Assembly (NCBI RefSeq): GCF_900240995.1
Contig: NZ_LT965953.1
Span: forward strand, 124,001-188,000
Direction: 5' to 3'
Length of the DNA: 64,000 bases
Source: Bacillus sp. Marseille-P3661
GTDB taxonomy: Bacteria; Bacillota; Bacilli; Bacillales; Bacillaceae_J
Position numbers and translations under genes: made by a program. Under the pieces are notes generated by a model. The model was not told the DNA's origin. It searched no databases and was given only the letters and a program-made list of their open reading frames with translations. Positions 53,317-61,823 of this stretch are shown here, one piece after another; within the stretch, counting starts at the first letter, position 1; each line of letters starts with the position of its first letter.

Positions 53317-54843
53317 TTGCGATTTGCTCTGCAAAATCAAGAAAATATGTCGCTCTTAGTTCCCGAAATTTCAGACACAAAAGGTAATCCGCGGTTTACA
53401 TTTCAATCAATCAGCAAAATTGATAATCTCCCACAACAAATGTTAAATTCACAATTTACCTACTCCCAAGAACTTCAACAACATCTTCAAGGTAAGAAAC
53501 TCCTGCTTGATGAGATTCCTTTTCCAATTGACATGATTCATTGCCATTACCAACAAGGTTACCTTCAATACCATCATGGTGTTACTAAAAAAGGTATTAT
53601 CTACACATGCAATCGCTGTGGAAACGAGGATCAATATTTATTTGCAAGCTTTCATTGTGCGCGCTGTCATGAACTCAACTGTACGTATTGTCGCAAGTGC
53701 ATCACAATGGGAAGGGTCAGTGAATGTACACCTTTGCTAACATGGACAGGCCCATATTCTACCTCTATACCAACTTTGAAACGGGCTACCCTTGATTGGA
53801 AAGGGCAGCTTTCACCTGGTCAGCAAACCGCGTCAGATGAAGTTGTACATGCAATCTCTCAAAATGAAAACCTTCTTGTTTGGGCTGTTTGTGGATCTGG
53901 AAAAACCGAAGTGTTGTTTCAAGGTATATTGACTGCTTTAACGAATGGTAAACGAGTGTGCATTACGACACCAAGAACCGATGTTGTACTAGAGTTAACA
54001 CCACGGATACGACAAGCATTTCCAAACACTGAACTTATTTCGTTATATGGTGGCAGTGAGGATCGGGGGAAAACGGCACAGCTAACAATTGCTACAACTC
54101 ATCAGTTGCTCCGTTACCATAAAAACTTTGATGTAGTCATCATTGATGAAGTTGATGCTTTTCCATATTCGGCAGATGAAATGCTGCAATATGCAGTACA
54201 TAATTCGAAAAAACCACAGTCCTCTACCATCTACTTAACTGCAACCCCAAATAAACAATTTCAGAAACAAAGTAAAAAAGGAATACTCCAAACAGCAACG
54301 ATTCCGGCCCGATATCATCGACATCCATTACCAGTTCCGACTTTTAGATGGTGTGGCAATTGGCAAAAACTTTTGAAGACTAAGCACATGCTACCTAAAA
54401 ATGTTGAAAATTGGATTCTCGAACACCTCGAAAACCAAAAGCAGGCCTTTTTATTTGTTCCTAAAATTGAAATTTTAGATGAAATCGTAATGATACTCCA
54501 ACAAATAGAACCAACTATCGACGGAGTACACGCCGAAGATCTCAAGCGAAAAGAAAAAGTCCAAGCATTTCGCGATTCGAAAATTCCAATCATTGTCACA
54601 ACGACGATACTTGAACGGGGTGTCACCGTTCCTAACACAGATGTTGCCGTAATAGGTACGGAAGATTCTATTTTTACAGAAAGTGCACTTGTACAAATTG
54701 CAGGAAGGGTAGGCCGTAGCCCGAAATATCCTTCAGGAGAAGTTATCTTCTTTCACTTTGGTAAAACATATGCGATGAATAAGGCCAAAACTCAAATTTT
54801 AAGCATGAATAAACTTGGAAAAGGTTTAGGGTTAATTGATTAG
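53317..54843 (+). CDS. comFA: competence helicase ComFA
   Basis: About 508 aa; the start is uncertain. TTG 53317 has AAAGGTG 9 nt upstream, while GTG 53305 or TTG 53308 overlap that site, and ATG 53347 is a shorter choice. A four-Cys zinc finger pair (CNRCGNED, CARCHELNCTYCRKC) lies near residues 100-130. Then come Walker A in VCGSGKTEVLFQG near 200, the DEVD box in VVIIDEVDAFPYSADEM near 275, TATPNKQFQKQ, and motif VI in VQIAGRVGRSPKYPSGEV. It is the ATP-driven motor that pulls transforming DNA strands through ComEC. ComFB, normally next, is absent. Confidence 0.95.
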   Translation: MRFALQNQENMSLLVPEISDTKGNPRFTFQSISKIDNLPQQMLNSQFTYSQELQQHLQGKKLLLDEIPFPIDMIHCHYQQGYLQYHHGVTKKGIIYTCNRCGNEDQYLFASFHCARCHELNCTYCRKCITMGRVSECTPLLTWTGPYSTSIPTLKRATLDWKGQLSPGQQTASDEVVHAISQNENLLVWAVCGSGKTEVLFQGILTALTNGKRVCITTPRTDVVLELTPRIRQAFPNTELISLYGGSEDRGKTAQLTIATTHQLLRYHKNFDVVIIDEVDAFPYSADEMLQYAVHNSKKPQSSTIYLTATPNKQFQKQSKKGILQTATIPARYHRHPLPVPTFRWCGNWQKLLKTKHMLPKNVENWILEHLENQKQAFLFVPKIEILDEIVMILQQIEPTIDGVHAEDLKRKEKVQAFRDSKIPIIVTTTILERGVTVPNTDVAVIGTEDSIFTESALVQIAGRVGRSPKYPSGEVIFFHFGKTYAMNKAKTQILSMNKLGKGLGLID

Positions 54844-54875
54844 AGATCAACTAAATTAGGAAGGTAGGGATTAAC

Positions 54876-55598
54876 TTGTATTGCTTAATTTGCCATCAGA
54901 TTATAGCATTAAAACCTAGCTGGACGCAATTTTTACATATTAGTTTGCCAAACTCAGTTTGTATAATTTGTAATGAAAAGTTTGAATTAATTAATGAAGA
55001 GCATTGTAATTTGTGTAGTCGGCCTTTTTCGAAACTAGAAGAAAGGTATAAAATTGGAAACACTTGTAATGATTGTCTGCGTTGGGAGCAAGATCCCGAA
55101 TATAAAGGATTGTTAACTAAAAATACTTCGATATATTACTACAATGATTTCCTCAAAGAATTAATAGCTCGGTTTAAATTTCGTGGTGATCATGAACTCG
55201 TCAATGTGTTTAAGTCGTTTTTGCAAGAAAAGTTCAAGCAAACTTTCAGCTCAAAAGCTAAACTACTTATAATCCCAATTCCATTAAGTGATCAAAGACT
55301 ATACGAGAGAGGTTTTAATCAGGCCCATTCGATTGCAGCTTTACTAGGTAGCCCGATAACTGAAATTCTCTCACGTAATCACTCTGAAAAGCAAAGTAAA
55401 AAAACACGTTCACAACGCCTACATTCAAGTGCACTTTTTTCCATCAAAAACATGCAGGACATTCCACAATACCATAATAAAACTATCGTGTTAATTGACG
55501 ATGTTTATACGACTGGTACAACTATAAGAAAAGCAGCTCAAGCACTACAACCATTAAATCCACAATCAGTATATTCATTAACAATTGCACGAAGCTAA
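54876..55598 (+). CDS. comFC: competence protein ComFC
   Basis: 240 aa, TTG start with AGGAAGG upstream, 32 bp after comFA. Zinc-binding Cys pairs are near the N-terminus (CLICHQ, CIICNEKFELINEEHCNLC, CNDCLRW). The phosphoribosyltransferase core follows, with LIIPIPLSDQRLYERGFNQA and the PRPP loop IVLIDDVYTTGTTIRKAA. It works with ComFA in DNA uptake and binds single-stranded DNA in other species. Co-transcribed with comFA. Confidence 0.95.
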   Translation: MYCLICHQIIALKPSWTQFLHISLPNSVCIICNEKFELINEEHCNLCSRPFSKLEERYKIGNTCNDCLRWEQDPEYKGLLTKNTSIYYYNDFLKELIARFKFRGDHELVNVFKSFLQEKFKQTFSSKAKLLIIPIPLSDQRLYERGFNQAHSIAALLGSPITEILSRNHSEKQSKKTRSQRLHSSALFSIKNMQDIPQYHNKTIVLIDDVYTTGTTIRKAAQALQPLNPQSVYSLTIARS

Positions 55599-55627
55599 TT
55601 TGTGCAAAAATCACCTTTATATATTCC

Positions 55628-55654
55628 TAAACCTTCTATCTTAATTGACGATAT
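55628..55654 (+). promoter_or_regulatory. sigma-D promoter of yvyF
   Basis: TAAA (55628-55631), 15 bp, GACGATAT (55647-55654). It also contains a perfect TATAAT overlapping the -10, which could be read by sigma-A. Confidence 0.65.
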
Positions 55655-55695
55655 AATAAGTATAGATACTAGTGGAGATTTAGGAGGTACTACGA

Positions 55696-56133
55696 ATGGC
55701 AGACTTAGCTAATTGCTCTAAATGCGGGCGTTTATATATTCAAAATTTGCATGGTATTTGTGATGTATGTAGAAAAGAAGAAGACAAATTATTCGATACA
55801 GTTTATCAATATATTAGAAAACGTGAAAATCGAACGGCTACAACTGCGCAAATTACCAAGGATACTGGAGTACCTGAAGAAGTTATTATGCGTTTTGTAA
55901 AAGAAGGACGAATTCGAACAACACAATTCCCTAACTTGGGATATCGATGTGAGCGATGCGGTACACTAATTAAAAAAGGTAAAATATGTGATGACTGCAC
56001 CAACAGCATTCAATCAGATTTGAGATTGCATGATCTTGAGGAAGAAAATAAAAGAAAAAGATTGGCCGATGAAAAGAAGGCACACACATACTATTCTCTT
56101 GATGCAAAGTTAAATAAGAATGGTGAAAAGTAA
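55696..56133 (+). CDS. yvyF: flagellar operon protein YvyF
   Basis: 145 aa. Two zinc-binding Cys pairs (CSKCGRLYIQ with CDVC; CERCGTLIKKGKICDDC) flank a MerR-like segment (TTAQITKDTGVPEEVIMRFV). It is the TIGR03826-type protein that opens the flgM operon in Bacillus. B. subtilis YvyF inhibits FliA-dependent or FlgM-related steps only indirectly; the direct role is unclear. Confidence 0.9.
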   Translation: MADLANCSKCGRLYIQNLHGICDVCRKEEDKLFDTVYQYIRKRENRTATTAQITKDTGVPEEVIMRFVKEGRIRTTQFPNLGYRCERCGTLIKKGKICDDCTNSIQSDLRLHDLEEENKRKRLADEKKAHTYYSLDAKLNKNGEK

Positions 56134-56157
56134 ACTTTCGTAAAAAGTTGCCGATAT
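56131..56157 (+). promoter_or_regulatory. perfect-consensus sigma-D promoter of flgM
   Basis: TAAA (56131-56134), exactly 15 bp, GCCGATAT (56150-56157): a full match to the Bacillus sigma-D consensus. It overlaps the yvyF stop and lies 66 bp before flgM, so sigma-D makes its own anti-sigma factor. Confidence 0.92.
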
Positions 56158-56222
56158 AACTAGAAAGTTCTGAGCGACATTTATGAAAATGGCAAAAAGT
56201 CTCGATGAAAGAGGTGACTCGT

Positions 56223-56474
56223 ATGAAAATAAATAATATAGGTTCGATACACAATCCTTATATGAAACAAATTGAGAAAATGGAAAAAGCTCAAAAAGCA
56301 GCTGCTAAGGATAAAATTGAGATCTCGTCTGAAGCTATGGAGCTTCAAAAAGGAAGCCGCATTGAGACAGAACGACAGGAAAAAGTGGCAGCATTAAAGG
56401 CAAAGATCCAATCAGGGGAATACCAAGTGAATCCACGAGAAGTCGCAAAGAAAATGTATGAATTCTGGAATTAA
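56223..56474 (+). CDS. flgM: anti-sigma-D factor FlgM
   Basis: 83 aa from ATG 56223, which has AAAGAGGTG 6 nt upstream; the ATG at 56205 lies in the site region. Start MKINNIGSIHNPY matches B. subtilis FlgM. The sigma-binding helices lie near KIEISSEAMELQ and EKVAALKAKIQSGEYQVNPR. FlgM holds sigma-D inactive until export or sequestration releases it. Confidence 0.93.
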   Translation: MKINNIGSIHNPYMKQIEKMEKAQKAAAKDKIEISSEAMELQKGSRIETERQEKVAALKAKIQSGEYQVNPREVAKKMYEFWN

Positions 56475-56494
56475 AAAAGAAGGAGGGCTATTCA

Positions 56495-56986
56495 GTGGCT
56501 GCAGAACCATTAATTCAAACGCTCAATAAAATACTGCTTTTGCATAAAAGTTTCAATAAGATTGCAAAACAAAAGACGGAAGTAATTAAAGCTGGGGACA
56601 CTGATGCCCTAAATGCACTTATAAAAGAAGAGAGAAAGCATATTCAAGCTATTCAAAAGTTTGAAAATGAGCGGCAGAAATTATCAAAGGACTATTTGTC
56701 TACTTTTGATTGTGAAGTAGCCAATCCTACCATTTCAGATTGTATGCAGTTTGCAAATGTAACTGAAAAACAAAAGTTATCTCAAATTAAGGAAGACCTA
56801 CAAACTCAAGTTAAATTTTTATCTGAAAGAAACGAGCTAAATCAACAACTACTGCAACAGTCATTGCAGTTCGTTAATATGTCATTAGATATTCTAAGAC
56901 CGGATATTGATACTTACAATTACGGGCGGCCAGGTAAAGCTCATCAATATGAAGAAGGTCGTTCTATTTTTAATTCAAAAGCTTAA
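56495..56986 (+). CDS. flgN: hook-filament junction chaperone FlgN
   Basis: 163 aa, GTG start with AGGAGGG upstream. All-helical with the FlgN plan (KILLLHKSFNKIAKQKTEVI; ALIKEERKHIQAIQKFENER; LNQQLLQQSLQFVNMSLDIL near the C-terminus). It delivers FlgK and FlgL to the export gate. Equivalent to yvyG of B. subtilis. Part of the flgM-flgL operon. Confidence 0.9.
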   Translation: MAAEPLIQTLNKILLLHKSFNKIAKQKTEVIKAGDTDALNALIKEERKHIQAIQKFENERQKLSKDYLSTFDCEVANPTISDCMQFANVTEKQKLSQIKEDLQTQVKFLSERNELNQQLLQQSLQFVNMSLDILRPDIDTYNYGRPGKAHQYEEGRSIFNSKA

Positions 56987-57003
56987 TGGAGGTGAACAAT
57001 TAA

Positions 57004-59007
57004 ATGGTTTCTACGTTTCATGGATTGGAAACAGCTCGAAGAGGCATGATGACACAACAAGCTGCACTATATACAACCGGGCATAATATCGCGAATGCAA
57101 ATACACCTGGCTACACAAGACAGCGTGTTAATTTTGAACAAACCGAACCTTACCCACCAGCTGCGAGAAATAGCCCGCATATACCGGGACAAATGGGCAC
57201 GGGTGTGCAAGCAGGAGATATTCAACGGATTCGTGATTCATTTGTTGATATGCAATTTAGAGGTGAAAGTAGTAAGTTAGGTTACTGGGAAGCGAAGGCT
57301 GAAATGCTTTCACAAATGGAAGACATTATGAATGAACCTTCTGAGACCGGACTAGCAACTTCTATTGATGAATTTTGGAATTCATTGCAGGACTTAGCTG
57401 TTCAACCGCAAAACAATGGTGCTAGACGAGTTGTTCGTCAGCGTGGAATCGCGTTAGCCAATACGTTTAATTACATGCATGACTCGCTAAAATCCATTCA
57501 AAAGGATTATCGTAACGAAATTGATATTTCTCAAAATAGAATAAATTCATTGGTAAGACAAATCAATCAGGTAAACAAGCAGATAGGTGCAATTGAACCG
57601 CATGGCTATTTACCTAATGATTTATATGATGAGCGTGATCGATTAGTTGATGAATTATCTAGCTTTGTAAATATTAAAACTGAAGTAAAATCTAGTGGCG
57701 GATTGTCATCGGCAAATGCAGAAGGGTTATATGATGTTTACTTAGCGACACCACAAGGGGATATTTTATCAGATAGTAATGGACTACCTATTAAACTTAT
57801 TGATTCTGTAACAGGTACTGCAAATGGTATTCATATTAAATATGGTGATCGAACTGTTTTGGACAGTCCTGTTGCCGAAGTTAAGTTTTTTAAATTAAAA
57901 GAAACAGAAGAGGGATTTGTAGGTCCTGCAAATAATACGGATGCCGATAGTGATACGACCAATGTAGTTTATCAACTTAATGAGTATTCAACATTCTCTT
58001 CAAATGGTAGATTAACAGGGTTAATAGAGGGCTATGGCTATACAGATGGCGCTAGTGTAAAAGGACTTTATAATGAAATGCTAGCAGATTTGGATGAAAT
58101 GGCATTTACTTTTGCCGAACACTTCAATCTTGTGCATAGTTCTGGATGGAGTTTAAATGAGATTAGAAACGGAACAAAAAATAATTATGATTTCTTTGAT
58201 TTAAGTGGTTTAACAGCGGATAATCCTAGCGGTGCAGCTTCAATTTTAAAAGTATCTCAAGAAATCATAAATGATGTCGATAATATCGCTGCAGCTTCAG
58301 AAGGAAATGTTCTTGCAGGTGCGATGGAGCGAGTAAATGTGGAAAGCGCTACTGTTGGTAATCCAAGTATCAAGGGAGTATACGACCGAACAGGGAGCAC
58401 TCCAAATCTATCAGCTGATGCCAATGAAATAAAAGTAGATTTAACTTTTGATGAAACATCAAGTTCATGGAACTACAGTTTAACATCCTATAAAAGCGAT
58501 GGCACAATTGCTGATACAGTAACAGGTCCTGTAGGTGAAAGCGGAAAGGTATCCATTTATGGAGTTGAGTTAGACACAACGTTAGTTACTCCAGCGAATG
58601 ATGGCAGTGGTACGCAAAATTGGACATATACTTTTTCCGCTCAAGGCGTAGTGTCAAATAATGAAGCTTTTATTGGAAATGGCTCGAATGCATTAGAGCT
58701 TTCAAAGGTTAAGGATGCTCTTATAAATTATGGCGGCAACTTGACAAATGTTCACTCCTTCTACCAAGGGATGATTGGTACATTGGGCGATAGTGCATCT
58801 GAGGCAGCGAGAATGACAGAAACGGCAACAACCTTAAAAACATCGGTTGAACAAAGAAGAATGTCAATCAGCAATGTTTCATTAGATGAGGAAATGACGA
58901 ATATGATTAAGTTCCAACATGCCTATAATGGAGCAGCGCGGATGATTACAATAGTTGATGAAATGCTAGATAAAATTATTAACGGCATGGGGTTATCTGG
59001 CAGATAA
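57004..59007 (+). CDS. flgK: hook-filament junction protein FlgK
   Basis: 667 aa against about 500 in B. subtilis, the extra length in the middle. The N-terminus has STFHGLETARRGMMTQQAAL and GHNIANANTPGYTRQRVNFE (flagellar rod/hook domain). The C-terminus has the matching VSLDEEMTNMIKFQHAYNGA then AARMITIVDEMLDKIINGMG. The inserted region (about 300-560) is rich in Ser, Thr, Asp and Gly, like a surface-exposed Ig-type domain. It joins hook to filament with FlgL. Confidence 0.96.
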   Translation: MVSTFHGLETARRGMMTQQAALYTTGHNIANANTPGYTRQRVNFEQTEPYPPAARNSPHIPGQMGTGVQAGDIQRIRDSFVDMQFRGESSKLGYWEAKAEMLSQMEDIMNEPSETGLATSIDEFWNSLQDLAVQPQNNGARRVVRQRGIALANTFNYMHDSLKSIQKDYRNEIDISQNRINSLVRQINQVNKQIGAIEPHGYLPNDLYDERDRLVDELSSFVNIKTEVKSSGGLSSANAEGLYDVYLATPQGDILSDSNGLPIKLIDSVTGTANGIHIKYGDRTVLDSPVAEVKFFKLKETEEGFVGPANNTDADSDTTNVVYQLNEYSTFSSNGRLTGLIEGYGYTDGASVKGLYNEMLADLDEMAFTFAEHFNLVHSSGWSLNEIRNGTKNNYDFFDLSGLTADNPSGAASILKVSQEIINDVDNIAAASEGNVLAGAMERVNVESATVGNPSIKGVYDRTGSTPNLSADANEIKVDLTFDETSSSWNYSLTSYKSDGTIADTVTGPVGESGKVSIYGVELDTTLVTPANDGSGTQNWTYTFSAQGVVSNNEAFIGNGSNALELSKVKDALINYGGNLTNVHSFYQGMIGTLGDSASEAARMTETATTLKTSVEQRRMSISNVSLDEEMTNMIKFQHAYNGAARMITIVDEMLDKIINGMGLSGR

Positions 59008-59022
59008 GGTAGGTGAAAAATA

Positions 59023-60177
59023 GTGCGTGTTACACAAATGATGTTAGCAAATAGTAATCTTAGCTATATAAGTAAAAACTATGATCGCTTAGGTCAAATC
59101 CAAGATCAAATTAATACTGGTAAAAAAATAACGAAACCATCTGATGATCCTGTCGTTGCTATGAAAGGAATGCGTTATCGCAGCCAGTTGGAAGAAGTCA
59201 ATCAATTTCATCGCAACCTTACTGAAGGCTTTACATGGATGGAAAATGCTGATGCTGCTTTAGATGAGACAACTCAAGTGCTAAATCGTATGAGGGAGCT
59301 CATTGTCCAAGCATCCAATGATAGTTATGATCCTGTTTCTCGTGGCAATATTGCTAAAGAAATAGAACAGCTTCAGCAGCATTTAGTTGCAATGGCCAAC
59401 ACAAAGGTTGGGGATAACTATATTTTTAACGGAACAGATACTGCATCGGTTCCGATGAATGAAAATCAATTTAATCTTGAATTCAATAAATTTAGCACCG
59501 ATCTAGCTGCTGGGACTATTGAGCCTGAAAATTACGTAGTCAGCTTTCAAGGACAAACATTTAAATATGACAATGTAAATGGTGCTAAATTTGAATTTAA
59601 ATCCGCCTCAGGTAACTCTATTACAATTGATACATCAAATGATGAAGTGAACTATCAATATATTGACGAGTTAAAATACAAAGATGGTGAAGAGGCTACA
59701 TTTGGACAGAGTATCAATAGTAAAGATCTTGTGATTTCTAATAATTTTGCTGTATCGACAAATACACAGGATGTTGAAATTGAGGTCATGAAGGGTGTTA
59801 CCATCCCGATCAATGTACGAGCGCAAGATGCTTTTTCTATTGATTTATTTAGCGGTATCGAATCTATTAAAAAGATGCTTACAAACCCTGTAATAGAGGG
59901 GAAAGACATAACAAAATCACTAGATTCGTTTGATACCTTCTTAAACGATGTAGTTGCTACAAGAGCGGAATTAGGATCACGCCAAAATCGCGCAGACATG
60001 GTAGAAAATCGTTTACTAAAGCAGCAAATAGTAGCTGAAAAAACCGTTTCAGATAATGAAGATATTGATTTCGAAAAAGCAATTATAGATTTAACGATCC
60101 AGGAAAGTATTCATCGTGCTTCGCTAGCAGCAGGCGCACGAATTATTCAACCAACATTAATGGACTTTTTACGTTAA
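59023..60177 (+). CDS. flgL: hook-filament junction protein FlgL
   Basis: 384 aa, GTG start with AGGTAGGTG upstream. A flagellin-like N-terminal domain (VTQMMLANSNLSYISKNYDR, QINTGKKITKPSDDPVVAMK) and C-terminal domain (SRQNRADMVENRLLKQQIVA; IDLTIQESIHRASLAAGARI). It forms the filament-side half of the junction. 16 bp after flgK and co-transcribed with it. Confidence 0.95.
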   Translation: MRVTQMMLANSNLSYISKNYDRLGQIQDQINTGKKITKPSDDPVVAMKGMRYRSQLEEVNQFHRNLTEGFTWMENADAALDETTQVLNRMRELIVQASNDSYDPVSRGNIAKEIEQLQQHLVAMANTKVGDNYIFNGTDTASVPMNENQFNLEFNKFSTDLAAGTIEPENYVVSFQGQTFKYDNVNGAKFEFKSASGNSITIDTSNDEVNYQYIDELKYKDGEEATFGQSINSKDLVISNNFAVSTNTQDVEIEVMKGVTIPINVRAQDAFSIDLFSGIESIKKMLTNPVIEGKDITKSLDSFDTFLNDVVATRAELGSRQNRADMVENRLLKQQIVAEKTVSDNEDIDFEKAIIDLTIQESIHRASLAAGARIIQPTLMDFLR

Positions 60178-60383
60178 TGGATAAGGCTATCTCGATAATG
60201 TTAGTTCCCATTTGCAAATTCGAAGGATGTATTGGCATGTGGTAGCTTTACTTTAAGAGATGGTCTTTTTAGTTTCTTATGAAAATATGCTTTATCTCAG
60301 CTTTTATAGTTCAAGGTTATTGATTGTTTTATAATCGCTCCTTATCCGTTAAAATAAAATATATGGATAATGATAGAGGTGAT

Positions 60384-60968
60384 ATGCTTGAGTTTCCGCG
60401 ATTGAATATATCAAGTCAATTTGCGCAGCTTGGCATAAAACAGCAACGACCTAACCTAGAGGTTAACCAACACTTAGCAACAATTGAGATTAATCAACCA
60501 CAACCAGAGATGAAAATTACAAAATCAAAAGGAAAACTAACAATCGATCAATCTGCAGCATTTGCAGATGCAAATCTAAAACCGCCATTAAGAGTAGCAA
60601 AAGAATCAACACAAACTGCTAAAAACACTGTATTACAGGATATAGCGAGCGAAATAAGCGAAGGCAGACGATTAATGAAAATCGAAAAGCAAGCTAAGAC
60701 TGTCATACCGAACATTGCTAAAGAACAAAGTCAGCCACCACAAAAATATTCAACTATTAAATTCATTCCGGAAACACCCGAAAAAGTAAAATTTGATTAT
60801 AAACCTTCTGAAATAGACATAGAGATAGAAGAAAGCAAGCCTGAAATTAAAGCTCATATAAAAAGTCCAACGATTATCCACCATCCATGGAATTTGGAAA
60901 TTTATATAAAGCAAAAGCAAATGATAGACATTAAAGTAGAAGGTTCCCAATATGACCTTCTTGCTTAG
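60384..60968 (+). CDS. yviE: DUF6470-family protein YviE
   Basis: 194 aa from ATG 60384, which has AGAGGTGAT just upstream; frames starting at 60324 or 60363 lack sites. The start MLEFPRLNISSQFAQLGIKQ and the repeated short beta words (LEVNQH, LATIEINQPQPEMKITKSKG) match the DUF6470/YviE family that sits before fliW in Bacillales. The mid-region is Lys-rich. No known activity; its fixed place suggests a flagellar accessory role. Confidence 0.85.
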   Translation: MLEFPRLNISSQFAQLGIKQQRPNLEVNQHLATIEINQPQPEMKITKSKGKLTIDQSAAFADANLKPPLRVAKESTQTAKNTVLQDIASEISEGRRLMKIEKQAKTVIPNIAKEQSQPPQKYSTIKFIPETPEKVKFDYKPSEIDIEIEESKPEIKAHIKSPTIIHHPWNLEIYIKQKQMIDIKVEGSQYDLLA

Positions 60969-60994
60969 AAAAAACTAATGAAAATGGTGATTAT

Positions 60995-61444
60995 ATGAAG
61001 ATTCAAACAAAGTATCACGGTGAAGTAGAAGTTGATGCAGCTAATATTATTCATTTTAATCAAGGAATTCCTAGCTTTGTAGAAGAAAAACAGTTTTATA
61101 TCCTGCCGTTTTCAGATGACACGCCTTTTCTTATTATGCAATCCATACAAACACCAGGGCTAGCTTTCGTGGTTGTTAGTCCATTTAATTTCTTTGATGA
61201 TTACTCAGCAAAACTATCCGACCAAGTTGTGGAACAGCTACAAATTGAGGAACAAGAAGACGTTGCCCTTTATGTGATCTTAACCGTTCAAGAACCGTTC
61301 GAAAAAACAACTGCCAACTTACAAGGTCCAATCGTCATTAATTCTAAAAAGAATCTTGGTAAACAAATTATTTTGAATGATACGAACTACAGAACAAAAC
61401 ATTTAATACTTAACCAAAAAGCCTCCGTAGGACAGGAGGGTTAA
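60995..61444 (+). CDS. fliW: flagellar assembly factor FliW
   Basis: 149 aa. Typical start MKIQTKYHGEVEVDAANIIH then FNQGIPSFVEEKQFYILPF. FliW binds either the flagellin Hag or the CsrA RNA-binding protein. When Hag accumulates in the cell it frees CsrA to block hag translation. It is 3 bp from csrA, so their ratio is set by one mRNA. Confidence 0.95.
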   Translation: MKIQTKYHGEVEVDAANIIHFNQGIPSFVEEKQFYILPFSDDTPFLIMQSIQTPGLAFVVVSPFNFFDDYSAKLSDQVVEQLQIEEQEDVALYVILTVQEPFEKTTANLQGPIVINSKKNLGKQIILNDTNYRTKHLILNQKASVGQEG

Positions 61445-61447
61445 AGC

Positions 61448-61675
61448 ATGTTAGTACTTACTCGTAAATTAAATGAAACCATTCAAATCGGTGATGATAT
61501 TGAAATTAAAATTCTGGCTATTGATGGGGAGCAAATTAAGATCGGAATAGATGCTCCCAAACATGTGGATATTCATCGCAAAGAGGTTTATCTTGCAATT
61601 CAACAAGAAAATAGTAAAGCAGCAAACATGTCTTTAGATGTTTTAAAAAATTTCACAAATAAAATAAAAAAATAG
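61448..61675 (+). CDS. csrA: carbon storage/RNA-binding regulator CsrA
   Basis: 75 aa. The CsrA fold is complete: [40 protein letters not shown] and [15 protein letters not shown], with the RNA-contact Leu 4, Arg 6 and the IHRKE residues. It represses hag translation by binding GGA motifs in its leader, of which one hairpin is visible at 61780. Antagonised by FliW. Confidence 0.96.
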   Translation: MLVLTRKLNETIQIGDDIEIKILAIDGEQIKIGIDAPKHVDIHRKEVYLAIQQENSKAANMSLDVLKNFTNKIKK

Positions 61676-61686
61676 TAAAAAACTAT

Positions 61687-61712
61687 TAAAATTTGTAACC
61701 ATCTGTCGATAT
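61687..61712 (+). promoter_or_regulatory. sigma-D promoter of hag
   Basis: TAAA (61687-61690), 14 bp, GTCGATAT (61705-61712). It leaves a leader of about 100 nt that contains the CsrA-type hairpin. Confidence 0.8.
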
Positions 61713-61779
61713 AAAGCATGTAAACAAAATAAGAATATTGGCGGCCGACTTTACTCTTATTTTGAACTTATAAAAACAA

Positions 61780-61793
61780 CCACATGGATGTGG
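61780..61793 (+). promoter_or_regulatory. CsrA-binding hairpin in the hag leader
   Basis: CCACA (61780-61784), loop TGGA, TGTGG (61789-61793). A GGA in the loop of a short stem is the classical CsrA site. A second GGA lies in the ribosome binding site AAGGAGG at about 61810-61816. This matches the two-site scheme known for B. subtilis hag. Confidence 0.8.
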
Positions 61794-61823
61794 AAAAAAA
61801 CAGATTTCAAGGAGGAAAAGGAA

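Noticed and set aside
56140-56185. A sixth, degenerate GATATC-type repeat (GTTGCCGATATAACTAGAAAG)
   Set aside because: The GCCGATAT with TAAA exactly 15 bp upstream is a perfect sigma-D promoter, which explains the resemblance better.
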